Source of the DNA: Sedimenticola sp.
GTDB lineage: Bacteria; Pseudomonadota; Gammaproteobacteria; Chromatiales; Chromatiaceae
Assembly (NCBI GenBank): GCA_026985055.1
Contig: JALSQZ010000226.1
Location: 1-64,000 of the forward strand
DNA length: 64,000 nucleotides
Direction of reading: 5' to 3'
The position numbers and the translations under genes are program-made. A model generated the notes under the pieces. The model was not told the origin of the DNA. It searched no databases and saw nothing but the letters and a program-made list of their open reading frames with translations. Positions 47,565-55,875 of this stretch are shown piece by piece; within the stretch, counting starts at the first letter, position 1, and each line of letters begins with the position of its first letter.

Positions 47565-48851
47565 ATGTTTGACCGTCCCAGGGCAGGCGAGACCGCCATA
47601 CTGGTTCACGTTTCCCAACAGGGAGCGCCGGATCCCGATGAATTGCAGGAGTTCCGCGAACTGGCCGAATCAGCCGGCGCCCAGGTTGCCGAGCTGGTCA
47701 CAGGGGTGCGCCGCAGCCCGGATCCCCGTTATTACGTGGGACGCGGCAAGGCCGAGGAAATCCATTCCATGGTGGAATCCCTGGAAGCGGAACTGGTCAT
47801 CTTCGATCACGCCCTGTCTCCCAGCCAGGAGCGTAATCTGGAAGCCTTGTTTCAGTGTCGGGTGCTGGATCGTTCCGGCCTGATTCTCGATATCTTTGCC
47901 CAGCGCGCGCGTTCATTTGAAGGCAAGCTGCAGGTGGAACTGGCTCAGCTGCGCCATCTGTCCACCCGTCTGGTGCGGGGCTGGACTCACCTTGAACGAC
48001 AGAAAGGCGGTATTGGTCTGCGTGGGCCGGGGGAAACCCAGCTGGAGACCGACCGCCGTCTCATCAACCAGCGTATCGATCAGATTCGCCGGCGTCTTTC
48101 CAGGGTGGACAGTCAGCGGGATCAGGGGCGCAAGGCCCGGCGCCGGGCGGATGTACCCACGGTGTCCTTGGTCGGATATACCAATGCCGGCAAATCCACT
48201 CTGTTCAATCGTCTCACCCATGCTCATGTATATGCCCGGGATCAGCTGTTCGCCACCCTGGATCCGACCCTGCGACGGCTGAGGTTGCCCGAAGGGGAAA
48301 ATGTGGTGCTGGCGGACACTGTGGGTTTCATCTCCCGGCTGCCTCATGAGCTGGTGGCGGCCTTCAAATCCACCCTGCAGGAAACCGTGGAAGCTTCCCT
48401 GTTGCTGCATGTCATCGACGCCGCCAGTCACAGCCGCGCCGAGAACATGGCGGAAGTGGAGGATGTACTGCGTCAGATTGGCGCCCATGAAGTGCCACGG
48501 ATCGATATATACAACAAGATCGACTTGCTCGATGATGTTTCGGCTCATGTGGACCGGGACGATGAAGGCATGGTGACCCGGGTCTGGTGTTCCGCGATAA
48601 CCGGCGACGGCATGGATCTGCTGGTGGATGCCTTGCAGGAACGTTTTCATCAGGCTCATGTGCGCCGCCATGTTTATCTCGAAGCATCCGATGGACGCCT
48701 GCGGGCATTGCTCCATGAAAATACCCATGTGTTGCGAACCCAGAGTCTGGATGATGGTGGTTGTGAAATGGAGATCGAGCTGACCGTCACCGCTTTCAAC
48801 CGGCTGCTGAAAAAGGAGCCTCAGCTGGCGGGCAAGCTTCTGGCCATGTAA
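47565..48851 (+). CDS. hflX: Ribosome-splitting GTPase HflX
   Basis: GTPase that splits stalled ribosomes. N-terminal HflX domain (VGRGKAEEI, FDHALSPSQERNLE), GGIGLRGPGETQLE(T)DRR, then the G domain with GYTNAGKST and DTVGFISRLP. 428 residues. Last gene of the conserved run. Confidence 0.95.
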   Translation: MFDRPRAGETAILVHVSQQGAPDPDELQEFRELAESAGAQVAELVTGVRRSPDPRYYVGRGKAEEIHSMVESLEAELVIFDHALSPSQERNLEALFQCRVLDRSGLILDIFAQRARSFEGKLQVELAQLRHLSTRLVRGWTHLERQKGGIGLRGPGETQLETDRRLINQRIDQIRRRLSRVDSQRDQGRKARRRADVPTVSLVGYTNAGKSTLFNRLTHAHVYARDQLFATLDPTLRRLRLPEGENVVLADTVGFISRLPHELVAAFKSTLQETVEASLLLHVIDAASHSRAENMAEVEDVLRQIGAHEVPRIDIYNKIDLLDDVSAHVDRDDEGMVTRVWCSAITGDGMDLLVDALQERFHQAHVRRHVYLEASDGRLRALLHENTHVLRTQSLDDGGCEMEIELTVTAFNRLLKKEPQLAGKLLAM

Positions 48852-48912
48852 ATGCTGGGTTCCCTTGGCTGCATCAGAAAAAAACCTGATCCCATTCAGG
48901 TATGGTTCTGTG

Positions 48913-49198
48913 TTATTAACTCGGCAACAATCTATGTCGTATTCAGGGCTTCAAGAACAGGTCAGATCAAGGCGCGGCTCGCAGGCAAGGGTTGTTCCCT
49001 TGGCAAGAGCCGGAACGCGGAGCTGGCCTTTTCTTGAAGCCCCTAACGGATTGATCGATAAGGACAGGCCCGCTTGCCCTTGCCCGCGGACAGCGTTATC
49101 AGCCCTTGTTGTAGAATCACTACAACGGCGGTCTGATGCCTTGCCGCGAACAAGGGCAAGCGGGCTGAACACGATATGGATTGTTACCGAGTTAATAA
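48913..49198. repeat. Full-length 286-bp inverted-repeat element (family A)
   Basis: The ends are inverted repeats of about 31-33 bp: TTATTAACTCGG at 48913-48924 and its complement at 49187-49198, continuing with only a few mismatches. Inside is a 96-bp palindrome with a 14-bp perfect stem (49069-49082 and 49151-49164). The right 230 bp recur at 1695-1924. No transposase is encoded, so this is MITE-like. It accounts for nearly all of the gap between hflX and the next gene. Confidence 0.85.
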
Positions 49199-49205
49199 AA
49201 GCACA

Positions 49206-49901
49206 TCAAAACGGCCACAGAGACCATCCCTTGTCCAGGCTTTTTTCGCAGCTTTTGAGCTGCCGGGCGTAAGTCTTCGCCTGCCGGTCCACCTTTTCCG
49301 CCACCCGGATCAACCATGCCTTGTTGCGCCAGCTGCGCCTGGCATATCCGCCATGGCCCTCGTGGTAGGCAAGATACTGATGTTTGGCATCCCACTTGGA
49401 AATGCCAAGCCGGTCATGGGTAATACTCGTGTACCAGCCGACAAAATCCATTGCATCCGCGAAATCATCCCGATCCGCGCCACGGTTGCCGGTATTTTTC
49501 ACATACCAGTCCCAGGTATCATCCTTGGCCTGGGGATACCCATAGGCCGATGAAGGCCGACGCCAGGGAATGAACCCCAGCAGTTTTCCCCTTGGTGGCT
49601 GCGCATCATCACGAAACGCCGATTCCTGACGAACAATGGCCATTTGCACATGAATGGGAGTACCCCAGCGTTTCTGGGAAGCCCTGGCGCTTTGATACCA
49701 GCCTTTCTTTTCCTTGAATATGGAACAGATGTTGTTGATGTCGTGTGGAGGCGCGCTGGCACAACCTGCCAAGGAAACCAGCACCAGCACCGGAGTCAGA
49801 AACGAAACCAGACCCGTCCATTTCCTGACTGTTGTTGTGCGCCTCTGCCTGCTGCTGGCATTTTTCACAGTTCGCTCGGGATAGATGTATTTTCTGTCCA
49901 T
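49206..49901 (-). CDS. Lytic-transglycosylase-like lipoprotein
   Basis: A 231-residue lipoprotein: N-terminal basic stretch, hydrophobic helix and lipobox LAGC. A soluble-lytic-transglycosylase-like domain has the catalytic-type Glu in VRQESAF and YLAYHEGHGGY late. It probably cleaves peptidoglycan. ATG 49901 is chosen because the frame upstream crosses the tRNA genes. The stop lies next to the repeat element. Confidence 0.82.
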   Translation of the reverse strand: MDRKYIYPERTVKNASSRQRRTTTVRKWTGLVSFLTPVLVLVSLAGCASAPPHDINNICSIFKEKKGWYQSARASQKRWGTPIHVQMAIVRQESAFRDDAQPPRGKLLGFIPWRRPSSAYGYPQAKDDTWDWYVKNTGNRGADRDDFADAMDFVGWYTSITHDRLGISKWDAKHQYLAYHEGHGGYARRSWRNKAWLIRVAEKVDRQAKTYARQLKSCEKSLDKGWSLWPF

Positions 49902-50036
49902 ATCAGCCCAAGACCGGCGATGAAAAAGGAACATCACAAATAACCGAGATGGCCGCGCAGGTCCAGAATGTTCAACCATTTCAATAATGATACTGGAAAA
50001 ATACGATTTCCCGGCTTCTTTCATACGCCCATCACG

Positions 50037-50060
50037 ACAAAACCCGCTGTCAGGCGGGCT
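50037..50060 (-). terminator. Terminator for the tRNA-Gly/tRNA-Cys transcript
   Basis: On the minus strand: CCCGC-CTGACA-GCGGG followed by TTTTG, 25 nt after tRNA-Cys. Confidence 0.75.
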
Positions 50061-50084
50061 TGGGGACGTAATGGTACAGGTAGA

Positions 50085-50158
50085 TGGAGGCTGAGCCCGG
50101 AATCGAACCGAGGTCCACGGCTTTGCAGGCCGCTGCATAACCACTCTGCCACTCAGCC
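50085..50158 (-). tRNA. tRNA-Cys(GCA)
   Basis: A 74-nt cloverleaf. The acceptor stem GGCTGAG pairs with CTCAGCC. The anticodon loop is CCTGCAAAG with anticodon GCA, and the T loop is GGTTCGATTCC. The CCA end is encoded. It lies directly downstream of tRNA-Gly, as in E. coli glyW-cysT. Confidence 0.96.
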
Positions 50159-50226
50159 AATGAGTGCGACAGCCTGGCACTGTCGAAACGAAAAGCCCCG
50201 CCGTAGCGCGGGGCTTTACCAGAATC

Positions 50227-50302
50227 TGGAGCGGGAAACGAGATTCGAACTCGCGACCCCAACCTTGGCAAGGTTGTGCTCTACCAACTGAGCTATTCCC
50301 GC
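50227..50302 (-). tRNA. tRNA-Gly(GCC)
   Basis: A 76-nt cloverleaf. Acceptor GCGGGAA pairs with TTCCCGC. The anticodon is GCC in CTTGCCAAG, and the T arm contains GTTCGAATC. CCA is encoded. First in a two-tRNA transcript behind pgsA. Confidence 0.97.
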
Positions 50303-50315
50303 TTGGTGAGGCGGT

Positions 50316-50343
50316 ATTCTACTTGCGCGGCGCCTGTTGTCAA
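50316..50343 (-). promoter_or_regulatory. Strong promoter for the tRNA operon
   Basis: Minus-strand TTGACA (50343-50338), 16-bp spacer, TAGAAT (50321-50316). A GC-rich discriminator follows, as in stringently controlled stable-RNA promoters. The -35 overlaps the pgsA stop codon. Confidence 0.8.
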
Positions 50344-50918
50344 GCATCGGAATCATTTTTTCCGTCTTCCGACAGGCTCGGCCAGGCCGCATGCAGATAA
50401 ACCGTCATGGACCACAGGGTGAGCGCCACCGCGACATACAGCAGAAGTTCACCGATTCGGTAGGTAGGCAGACCGAACAGTTCATGACGATAGATGAGCA
50501 GCGTGATTGCCCCCATCTGCGCCGCAGTCTTGAATTTTCCTACCCAGGACACGGCCACCTTGGCCCGCGCGCCCAGTTCGGCCATCCATTCTCTCAGGGC
50601 GGATATGGTGATTTCCCGGCCAATGATTACCGCAGCGGATATCGCCATCCAGGGAGATGGATTGTCCGCCACCAGCAACACCAAAGCGGTGGCCACCATC
50701 AGCTTGTCTGCCACCGGATCGAGAAAAGCCCCCAGGGGCGAGACCAGCCCCATGCGTCTTGCCAGATAACCATCCAGCCAGTCGGTGAAGGCGGCAATCA
50801 TGAACACCAGCGCCGCCACTTGGTGATTCCAGGGAGCGGGCAGATAGAACATGCCAACCAGCACCGGAATCATGATGATCCGGGAAAAAGTCAGAAGATT
50901 AGGGATGCTCCACATCAT
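50340..50918 (-). CDS. pgsA: CDP-diacylglycerol-glycerol-3-phosphate 3-phosphatidyltransferase
   Basis: Membrane enzyme that commits CDP-diacylglycerol to phosphatidylglycerol. The CDP-alcohol phosphotransferase motif D46-x2-D49-G-x2-AR...G-x3-D67-x3-D71 is complete. Several membrane helices span the 192 residues. ATG 50918 overlaps the uvrC stop as ATGA. Confidence 0.95.
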   Translation of the reverse strand: MMWSIPNLLTFSRIIMIPVLVGMFYLPAPWNHQVAALVFMIAAFTDWLDGYLARRMGLVSPLGAFLDPVADKLMVATALVLLVADNPSPWMAISAAVIIGREITISALREWMAELGARAKVAVSWVGKFKTAAQMGAITLLIYRHELFGLPTYRIGELLLYVAVALTLWSMTVYLHAAWPSLSEDGKNDSDA

Positions 50919-52735
50919 TCGGTTCCATGAAATGCCTGATATATTTTTTCCGCCAGCCGGGTGCTGATACCATTCACGGTGGAGATATCCTCTATCCCCG
51001 CCCGTGACAGCCCCTGCAGACCGCCGAACTGCTTGAGCAGCTCCTGGCGGCGTTTCTGCCCGATACCAGGAATGTCTTCCAGCACCGAGCGGCTGCGCGC
51101 CTTGTTACGCCGCTGCCGATGACCGGTGATGGCAAACCGGTGCGCCTCGTCCCGGATATGCTGAATCAGATGCAGGGCTGGTGAATGGGGATCAAGTATA
51201 AGGGGATGCTGATGTTCCAACAAGAAAAGTTGCTCCATGCCCGCGCGCCGTTCCGGACCCTTGGCCACTCCCACGAGCAGGACACCCTGCACTCCCAGGT
51301 TTTCGAGTATTTCTGCGGCGGTGGCCAACTGCCCCTTGCCGCCATCGATGAACAGCACATCCGGCAAACGCCCCTCTCCCGACAAAATGCGCGTGTAACG
51401 CCGGCGCAATGCCTGCGCCATGGCGGCATAGTCGTCTCCGGGAGTAATGCCATCGATATTGAAACGCCGGTAGTCACTTTTGAGAGGTCCTTCCGCGTTG
51501 AATACCACGCAGGAAGCCACGGTTCTCTCCCCAGCGGTGTGGCTGATATCGAAACATTCCATGCGCGTGGGCGGTTCTTCCATCCCCAACGCGTCCTGCA
51601 AGGTCTCCAGGCGCAGACGTGCATTGCTGCTGCCGGCCAGGCGCGCCTTGAGGGCGATTTCCGCATTCTGCCGGGCCATCTTCAGCCAGCGCGCTCTTTC
51701 TCCCCTGGGTGATGATCGCAGCAGCAGTTTTTTCCCGGCCTGTTGTGACAGGGCCTGCTCCAGCAACTCCCTGTCCATCGGCTTGTGACTGAGCAGGATT
51801 TCGGCCGGCAACTGCCGCCCCAGATAATACTGTCCCAGAAAGGCGGACAGAATCTCGCCCTCGTTCCGGCCTTTGGCTCCCTTGGGGAAAAACTGGCGGT
51901 TGCCGAGATTGCGCCCCTGGCGAATGAAAAATACCTGTACGCAGGCCTGGCCTTCCGCCACCGCGCAGGCAACGATGTCCAGATCACCTTTTTCCCCACT
52001 GACATATTGCCGCTCCTGTATCTTGCGAATGGCATCGATCTGGTCCCGGTAGCGAGCCGCTTGTTCAAATTCCAGGCTGGCAGAAGCCTCTTCCATGCGC
52101 GCCACCAGGCCGTCCACCACATCATGGGTTTTCCCTTCCAGGAAAAGCACGATGTCCCGCACATCGCGCATGTAGTCTTCCCGGCTCACCAATCCCACAC
52201 AAGGCGCGGTGCAGCGCTTGATCTGATGTTGCAGACAAGCCCGGGAACGATTGCGGTAGTAACTGTTTTCGCACTGGCGCACCGGAAACAGTTTCTGCAG
52301 CAAATAAAGGGTTTCCCGTACCGCTCCGCCACTGGGATAGGGGCCGAAATATCGTCCTCTGGACTTGCGCGCGCCGCGATGAAACCCGAGACGCGGAAAT
52401 TCATCGTCCGACAGAAAAATATAGGGGTAGCTCTTGTCGTCGCGCAACAGAATGTTGTAACGCGGTTTCAGTTCCTTGATGAGATTGTTTTCCAGCAGCA
52501 GGGCTTCCGCTTCCGTGTGGGTGACGACGATCTGGATGTCACGGATCTGCGCCACCATGGTCTGGATGCGCTTGTTTCCCGCCCGCTGGAAATAGCTGCT
52601 GACCCGGCGTCTCAGATCCCGCGCCTTGCCCACATAGAGCACATTTCCCCCGGCATCGAGCATGCGATACACGCCGGGCCGATGGGTCAGGGTCTTGAGA
52701 AAGGCCTTGTAATCAAAATCAGTCTTGTTGCTCAC
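50915..52735 (-). CDS. uvrC: Excinuclease ABC subunit C
   Basis: Dual-incision nuclease of nucleotide excision repair, 606 residues. N-terminal GIY-YIG domain (GVYRMLDAGGNVLYVGKA), Cys-rich region (CENSYYRNRSRACLQHQIKRC), UVR motif, RNase-H-like domain (FIDGGKGQL) and C-terminal HhH pair. Coupled to pgsA downstream. In E. coli uvrY lies directly upstream, but here 2.4 kb separates them. Confidence 0.96.
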   Translation of the reverse strand: MSNKTDFDYKAFLKTLTHRPGVYRMLDAGGNVLYVGKARDLRRRVSSYFQRAGNKRIQTMVAQIRDIQIVVTHTEAEALLLENNLIKELKPRYNILLRDDKSYPYIFLSDDEFPRLGFHRGARKSRGRYFGPYPSGGAVRETLYLLQKLFPVRQCENSYYRNRSRACLQHQIKRCTAPCVGLVSREDYMRDVRDIVLFLEGKTHDVVDGLVARMEEASASLEFEQAARYRDQIDAIRKIQERQYVSGEKGDLDIVACAVAEGQACVQVFFIRQGRNLGNRQFFPKGAKGRNEGEILSAFLGQYYLGRQLPAEILLSHKPMDRELLEQALSQQAGKKLLLRSSPRGERARWLKMARQNAEIALKARLAGSSNARLRLETLQDALGMEEPPTRMECFDISHTAGERTVASCVVFNAEGPLKSDYRRFNIDGITPGDDYAAMAQALRRRYTRILSGEGRLPDVLFIDGGKGQLATAAEILENLGVQGVLLVGVAKGPERRAGMEQLFLLEHQHPLILDPHSPALHLIQHIRDEAHRFAITGHRQRRNKARSRSVLEDIPGIGQKRRQELLKQFGGLQGLSRAGIEDISTVNGISTRLAEKIYQAFHGTE

Positions 52736-52868
52736 GGACAGTAGATGAAACCGGGTGGTTACAGAAGTTTGCCGCAGAACGCCCTGGCATGCGAGTGCTT
52801 ATTGCGCTTTATGCAACGACATTCTGCTGGTACATTGACACCAATCGGTTCGACAGGGGAAAAAGCGC

Positions 52869-54374
52869 ATGGAAAGAGAACAATGGAAATCCCAATTTGG
52901 CTTTCTGCTCGCAGCAGTGGGATCGGCCATTGGCCTGGGCAATATCTGGCGTTTCAGCTATCTGGCTTATGAACACGGCGGCGGCGCCTTTCTCATACCC
53001 TATCTGGTAGCGCTGCTTACCGCAGGCATTCCTCTGCTGATACTGGAATACGGCATTGGCCATGAGCGCATAGGCTCCGCACCACTGGCTTATGCCAAGA
53101 TCGACAAACGCTGGGAATGGCTGGGTTGGTGGGCGGTGCTGTTCGTCATGTTCGGCATTGTGCTCTATTACTCCGTAGTCATTGCCTGGTGCATGAATTT
53201 CTTCCTCCTGTCCTTCGATCTGGGCTGGGGAGATGATCCCAATACATTCTTCTTCCAGGAATTCCTCCAGGTCAGTGAACGCCCCGGAGACATTGGTGAA
53301 GTACGCACCCCCATTCTGGCCGCGCTGGCGCTGGTATGGCTCATCAACTGGGCGGTGGTCTACCGGGGTGTGCAACGTGGCATCGAGCTGGCCAACAAGA
53401 TCCTCATGCCCACCTTGCTGGTACTCATCATCGCCCTGGTGGGGTGGTCCCTGACCCTGGAAGGTGCCGGCCTGGGGCTCAAGGCCTATTTGAGTCCGGA
53501 TTTCTCCAAACTATCCGACCCCAAAGTATGGATCGACGCCTACAGCCAGATTTTCTTCACCCTGAGTCTGGGCTTTGGCATCATGATCGCCTATGCCAGC
53601 TACCTGCCACGCAAGGCCGATATTACCCGCAATGCGCTCCTTACAGCAGTCATCAACAGCGGGTTTTCCCTGTTTGCCGGGCTGGCGGTGTTCTCCGTGC
53701 TGGGCTTCATGGCCACCTCCCAGAACCAGCCCATATCCGAGGTTGTGGCGCAAAGCATCGGGCTGGCTTTCGTCGCCTATCCCAAAGCAGTAAGCCTGAT
53801 GCCAGGTGGCAATTTCTTTGGCGCCCTGTTTTTCTTCTGTCTGGTGGTGGCGGGTCTTTCTTCCGCTGTGTCCATTATCGAGGCCTTTGTTGCCGCCATG
53901 GTGGACAAGTTCGGTGTCAGCCGGCAGAAACTGGTGACTTTCATCTCGGTGCTGGGTTTTCTCGGCTCCATCGTCTTCACCACCCATGCGGGACTGCTGT
54001 GGCTGGACATCGTGGACCATTTCATCACTCATTACGGCCTGGTGAGCGTAGGCATCATGGAATGTTTCGTCGTGGGCTGGCTGTTCCGCCTGCCCAAGCT
54101 GCGCCAGCATATCAATCGCATCTCCTCCATACCCCTGGGGCCATGGTGGGATTTTCTCATCAAGGTGTTCGTCCCTCTGGTGCTGGTAATCATCCTTGCG
54201 GGAGATCTGTACGCCGAATTCGACAAACCCTATGGCGGCTACAGCTGGGCATCCCTGATCGTCATCGGCCGGGACTGGCTGCTGCTTACCCTGGTAGGCG
54301 CCTTCGCCATTGCCTGCCGCCCCTGGCGGACTACCGCCCATGAACAGGGCGGCAGATCGGATACCCCGGCATAA
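52869..54374 (+). CDS. Sodium-dependent transporter, NSS family
   Basis: LeuT-fold symporter of 501 residues and about 11-12 membrane helices. The family signature GSAIGLGNIWRFSY lies in TM1, and TM8 holds the second sodium site region (FFCLVVAGLSSAVSIIEAF). The substrate, probably an amino acid, is not predictable. It is alone on the plus strand between uvrC and udg, breaking the usual uvrY-uvrC pair. Confidence 0.92.
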   Translation: MEREQWKSQFGFLLAAVGSAIGLGNIWRFSYLAYEHGGGAFLIPYLVALLTAGIPLLILEYGIGHERIGSAPLAYAKIDKRWEWLGWWAVLFVMFGIVLYYSVVIAWCMNFFLLSFDLGWGDDPNTFFFQEFLQVSERPGDIGEVRTPILAALALVWLINWAVVYRGVQRGIELANKILMPTLLVLIIALVGWSLTLEGAGLGLKAYLSPDFSKLSDPKVWIDAYSQIFFTLSLGFGIMIAYASYLPRKADITRNALLTAVINSGFSLFAGLAVFSVLGFMATSQNQPISEVVAQSIGLAFVAYPKAVSLMPGGNFFGALFFFCLVVAGLSSAVSIIEAFVAAMVDKFGVSRQKLVTFISVLGFLGSIVFTTHAGLLWLDIVDHFITHYGLVSVGIMECFVVGWLFRLPKLRQHINRISSIPLGPWWDFLIKVFVPLVLVIILAGDLYAEFDKPYGGYSWASLIVIGRDWLLLTLVGAFAIACRPWRTTAHEQGGRSDTPA

Positions 54375-54402
54375 ATCCGGCAGGGGAACTGGATCATTCT
54401 AA

Positions 54403-54522
54403 CCCGAATATTGCACCAGAACGCTCAAAATGTGGGTTTTTTACCATTAATTACAGCCTGTTGCGTGACGAGTATGCTGGATACAGTTTGTACCTGTCAT
54501 GCTATCCGGTGCAATATTCGGG
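54403..54522. mobile_element. 120-bp MITE with 15-bp terminal inverted repeats
   Basis: CCCGAATATTGCACC at 54403-54417 and its exact complement at 54508-54522 flank about 90 bp with no reading frame. The sequence CTAA occurs on both sides (54399-54402 and 54523-54526), consistent with a 4-bp target duplication. The right copy supplies the stop codon of udg. The terminal sequence is reminiscent of IS1380-type ends (low certainty). Confidence 0.8.
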
Positions 54523-55164
54523 CTAAAGGCCCAGCAAGCCTCGGGCACGCTGAAATACCTCCTGGAACATCCCGGGAGTGAGACGCCGGGTCTGGGTGTT
54601 GTAGCGGCTGCAGTGGTAGGAATCGAGCAGCATCAGATCATCGTTCAGCCGATATTCGGCGGCATGCCGAAAGGGAAAATCCACCTGACGCAACTTCAGG
54701 GCAGCGAGTACCGCCCGGTGGGCAACGCCGCCCAGGGCCAGAACCAATGAATCGGCAGGCAGCGATTCAAGCTCCCGCGCCAGAAACCCATTGCAGGCCT
54801 TGACCTCCGACCCCAGCGGCTTGTTCTGTGGCGGCAGACATTTCACCGCATTGGTAATCCGGCAATGGATCAATTGCAGATCATCCCCGGCATGCTGCGA
54901 CTCAGGCGCACTGGAAAACCCGCAGTCATACAAGGTCTGATAGAGCAGGATTCCGGCATGGTCGCCGGTAAATGGCCGCCCGCTGGCATTCGCGCCATGC
55001 ATCCCCGGCGCCAGTCCCACAATGAGCAAGCGCGCCTGCGGATCGCCAAAAGGCGCAACTGGGGCGCAGTGGTAGTGCGGATATTGCAGCTTCAATTCCC
55101 GCAGAAACCCGCTCAGGCGATCACAGGCAGTACACTCAGGATCAAAAGCCGCCGCATCAACCAT
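54523..55164 (-). CDS. Uracil-DNA glycosylase, family 5 (UdgB) type
   Basis: A 213-residue glycosylase. Motif A GLAPGMHGANASGRPFTGD is of the UdgB type, with no Asp or Asn catalytic residue in the family-4 position. Motif B is SYHCSRYNTQTRRLT, and there are four Cys (CTAC near the N-terminus and two more) that probably bind an iron-sulfur cluster. ATG 55164 overlaps the uvrY end by 8 nt. The stop codon TAG lies in the target-site duplication of the adjacent MITE. Confidence 0.88.
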   Translation of the reverse strand: MVDAAAFDPECTACDRLSGFLRELKLQYPHYHCAPVAPFGDPQARLLIVGLAPGMHGANASGRPFTGDHAGILLYQTLYDCGFSSAPESQHAGDDLQLIHCRITNAVKCLPPQNKPLGSEVKACNGFLARELESLPADSLVLALGGVAHRAVLAALKLRQVDFPFRHAAEYRLNDDLMLLDSYHCSRYNTQTRRLTPGMFQEVFQRARGLLGL

Positions 55165-55801
55165 CCAGATCGAGGAGCCCGTGACGCAAGGCAAAATGTG
55201 TCAGTTCCACATCGTTGTGAATATCCAGCTTCTCAAACAGCCGGGATCGATAGGTACAGATGGTCTTGGGACTGAGAAACAGCGAATCCGATATTTCCTG
55301 GGTGGTTTCGCCATGAGTGATCATGAGCATCACCTGCATCTCCCGGGGTGAGAGCTTGCTCACGGGAGTGGACTCTCCCTTGTTCACCAGACTGGTCAGG
55401 CTCAGACGCTGGGCCACGTCCTGACAGATATAATGATCGCCGCGCATCACCTTGTTTATTGCCAGTGCCAGTTCAACGGCAGGGCATCCCTTGGTGACAT
55501 ATCCCACTGCTCCCGCATCCAGCAACTGGTTGGGGAAAGGCGTGTCATCCAGTGCAGTGAGGGCGATGACCTTGACATCCGGTGCCACATGCAACACCCG
55601 CCGGGTGGCTTCGATGCCGCCAATACCTTCCATGTTTACGTCCATGAGGACCACATCCGGAGGAGCATCGCGCACAATATCCACTGCTTCCTCGCCACTT
55701 GCCGCTTCCGCGACCACTTCCATGCCCTCCATTTCATCCAGGATACTTTTGACTCCGGAACGAAACAGGGCGTGATCATCGACTAACAGTATGCGTATCA
55801 T
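55157..55801 (-). CDS. uvrY: Response regulator UvrY/GacA
   Basis: NarL-type regulator, 214 residues. Receiver domain with Asp54 (VLMDVNM) and Lys103, and a LuxR-type winged HTH at about residues 145-205 (LSPREMQVMLMITHGETTQEI). Probable partner of a BarA/GacS kinase, which is not in this window, and activator of Csr-type small RNAs (family knowledge). It is followed by udg with overlap. Confidence 0.93.
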   Translation of the reverse strand: MIRILLVDDHALFRSGVKSILDEMEGMEVVAEAASGEEAVDIVRDAPPDVVLMDVNMEGIGGIEATRRVLHVAPDVKVIALTALDDTPFPNQLLDAGAVGYVTKGCPAVELALAINKVMRGDHYICQDVAQRLSLTSLVNKGESTPVSKLSPREMQVMLMITHGETTQEISDSLFLSPKTICTYRSRLFEKLDIHNDVELTHFALRHGLLDLDG

Positions 55802-55827
55802 TTTATCGCTTCATCGTTCAGTTTATT

Positions 55828-55853
55828 GGGAATCTCGATTTTCCGAGATGCCC
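55828..55853. repeat. Solo terminal hairpin of repeat family B
   Basis: A 26-bp inverted repeat with arms GGGAATCTCG and CGAGATGCCC matches the right terminal hairpin of the elements at 24458-24573 and 46867-47017. It lies 27 nt upstream of the uvrY start. Confidence 0.6.
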
Positions 55854-55875
55854 TGTTCATCAGGAATCATAGCAC

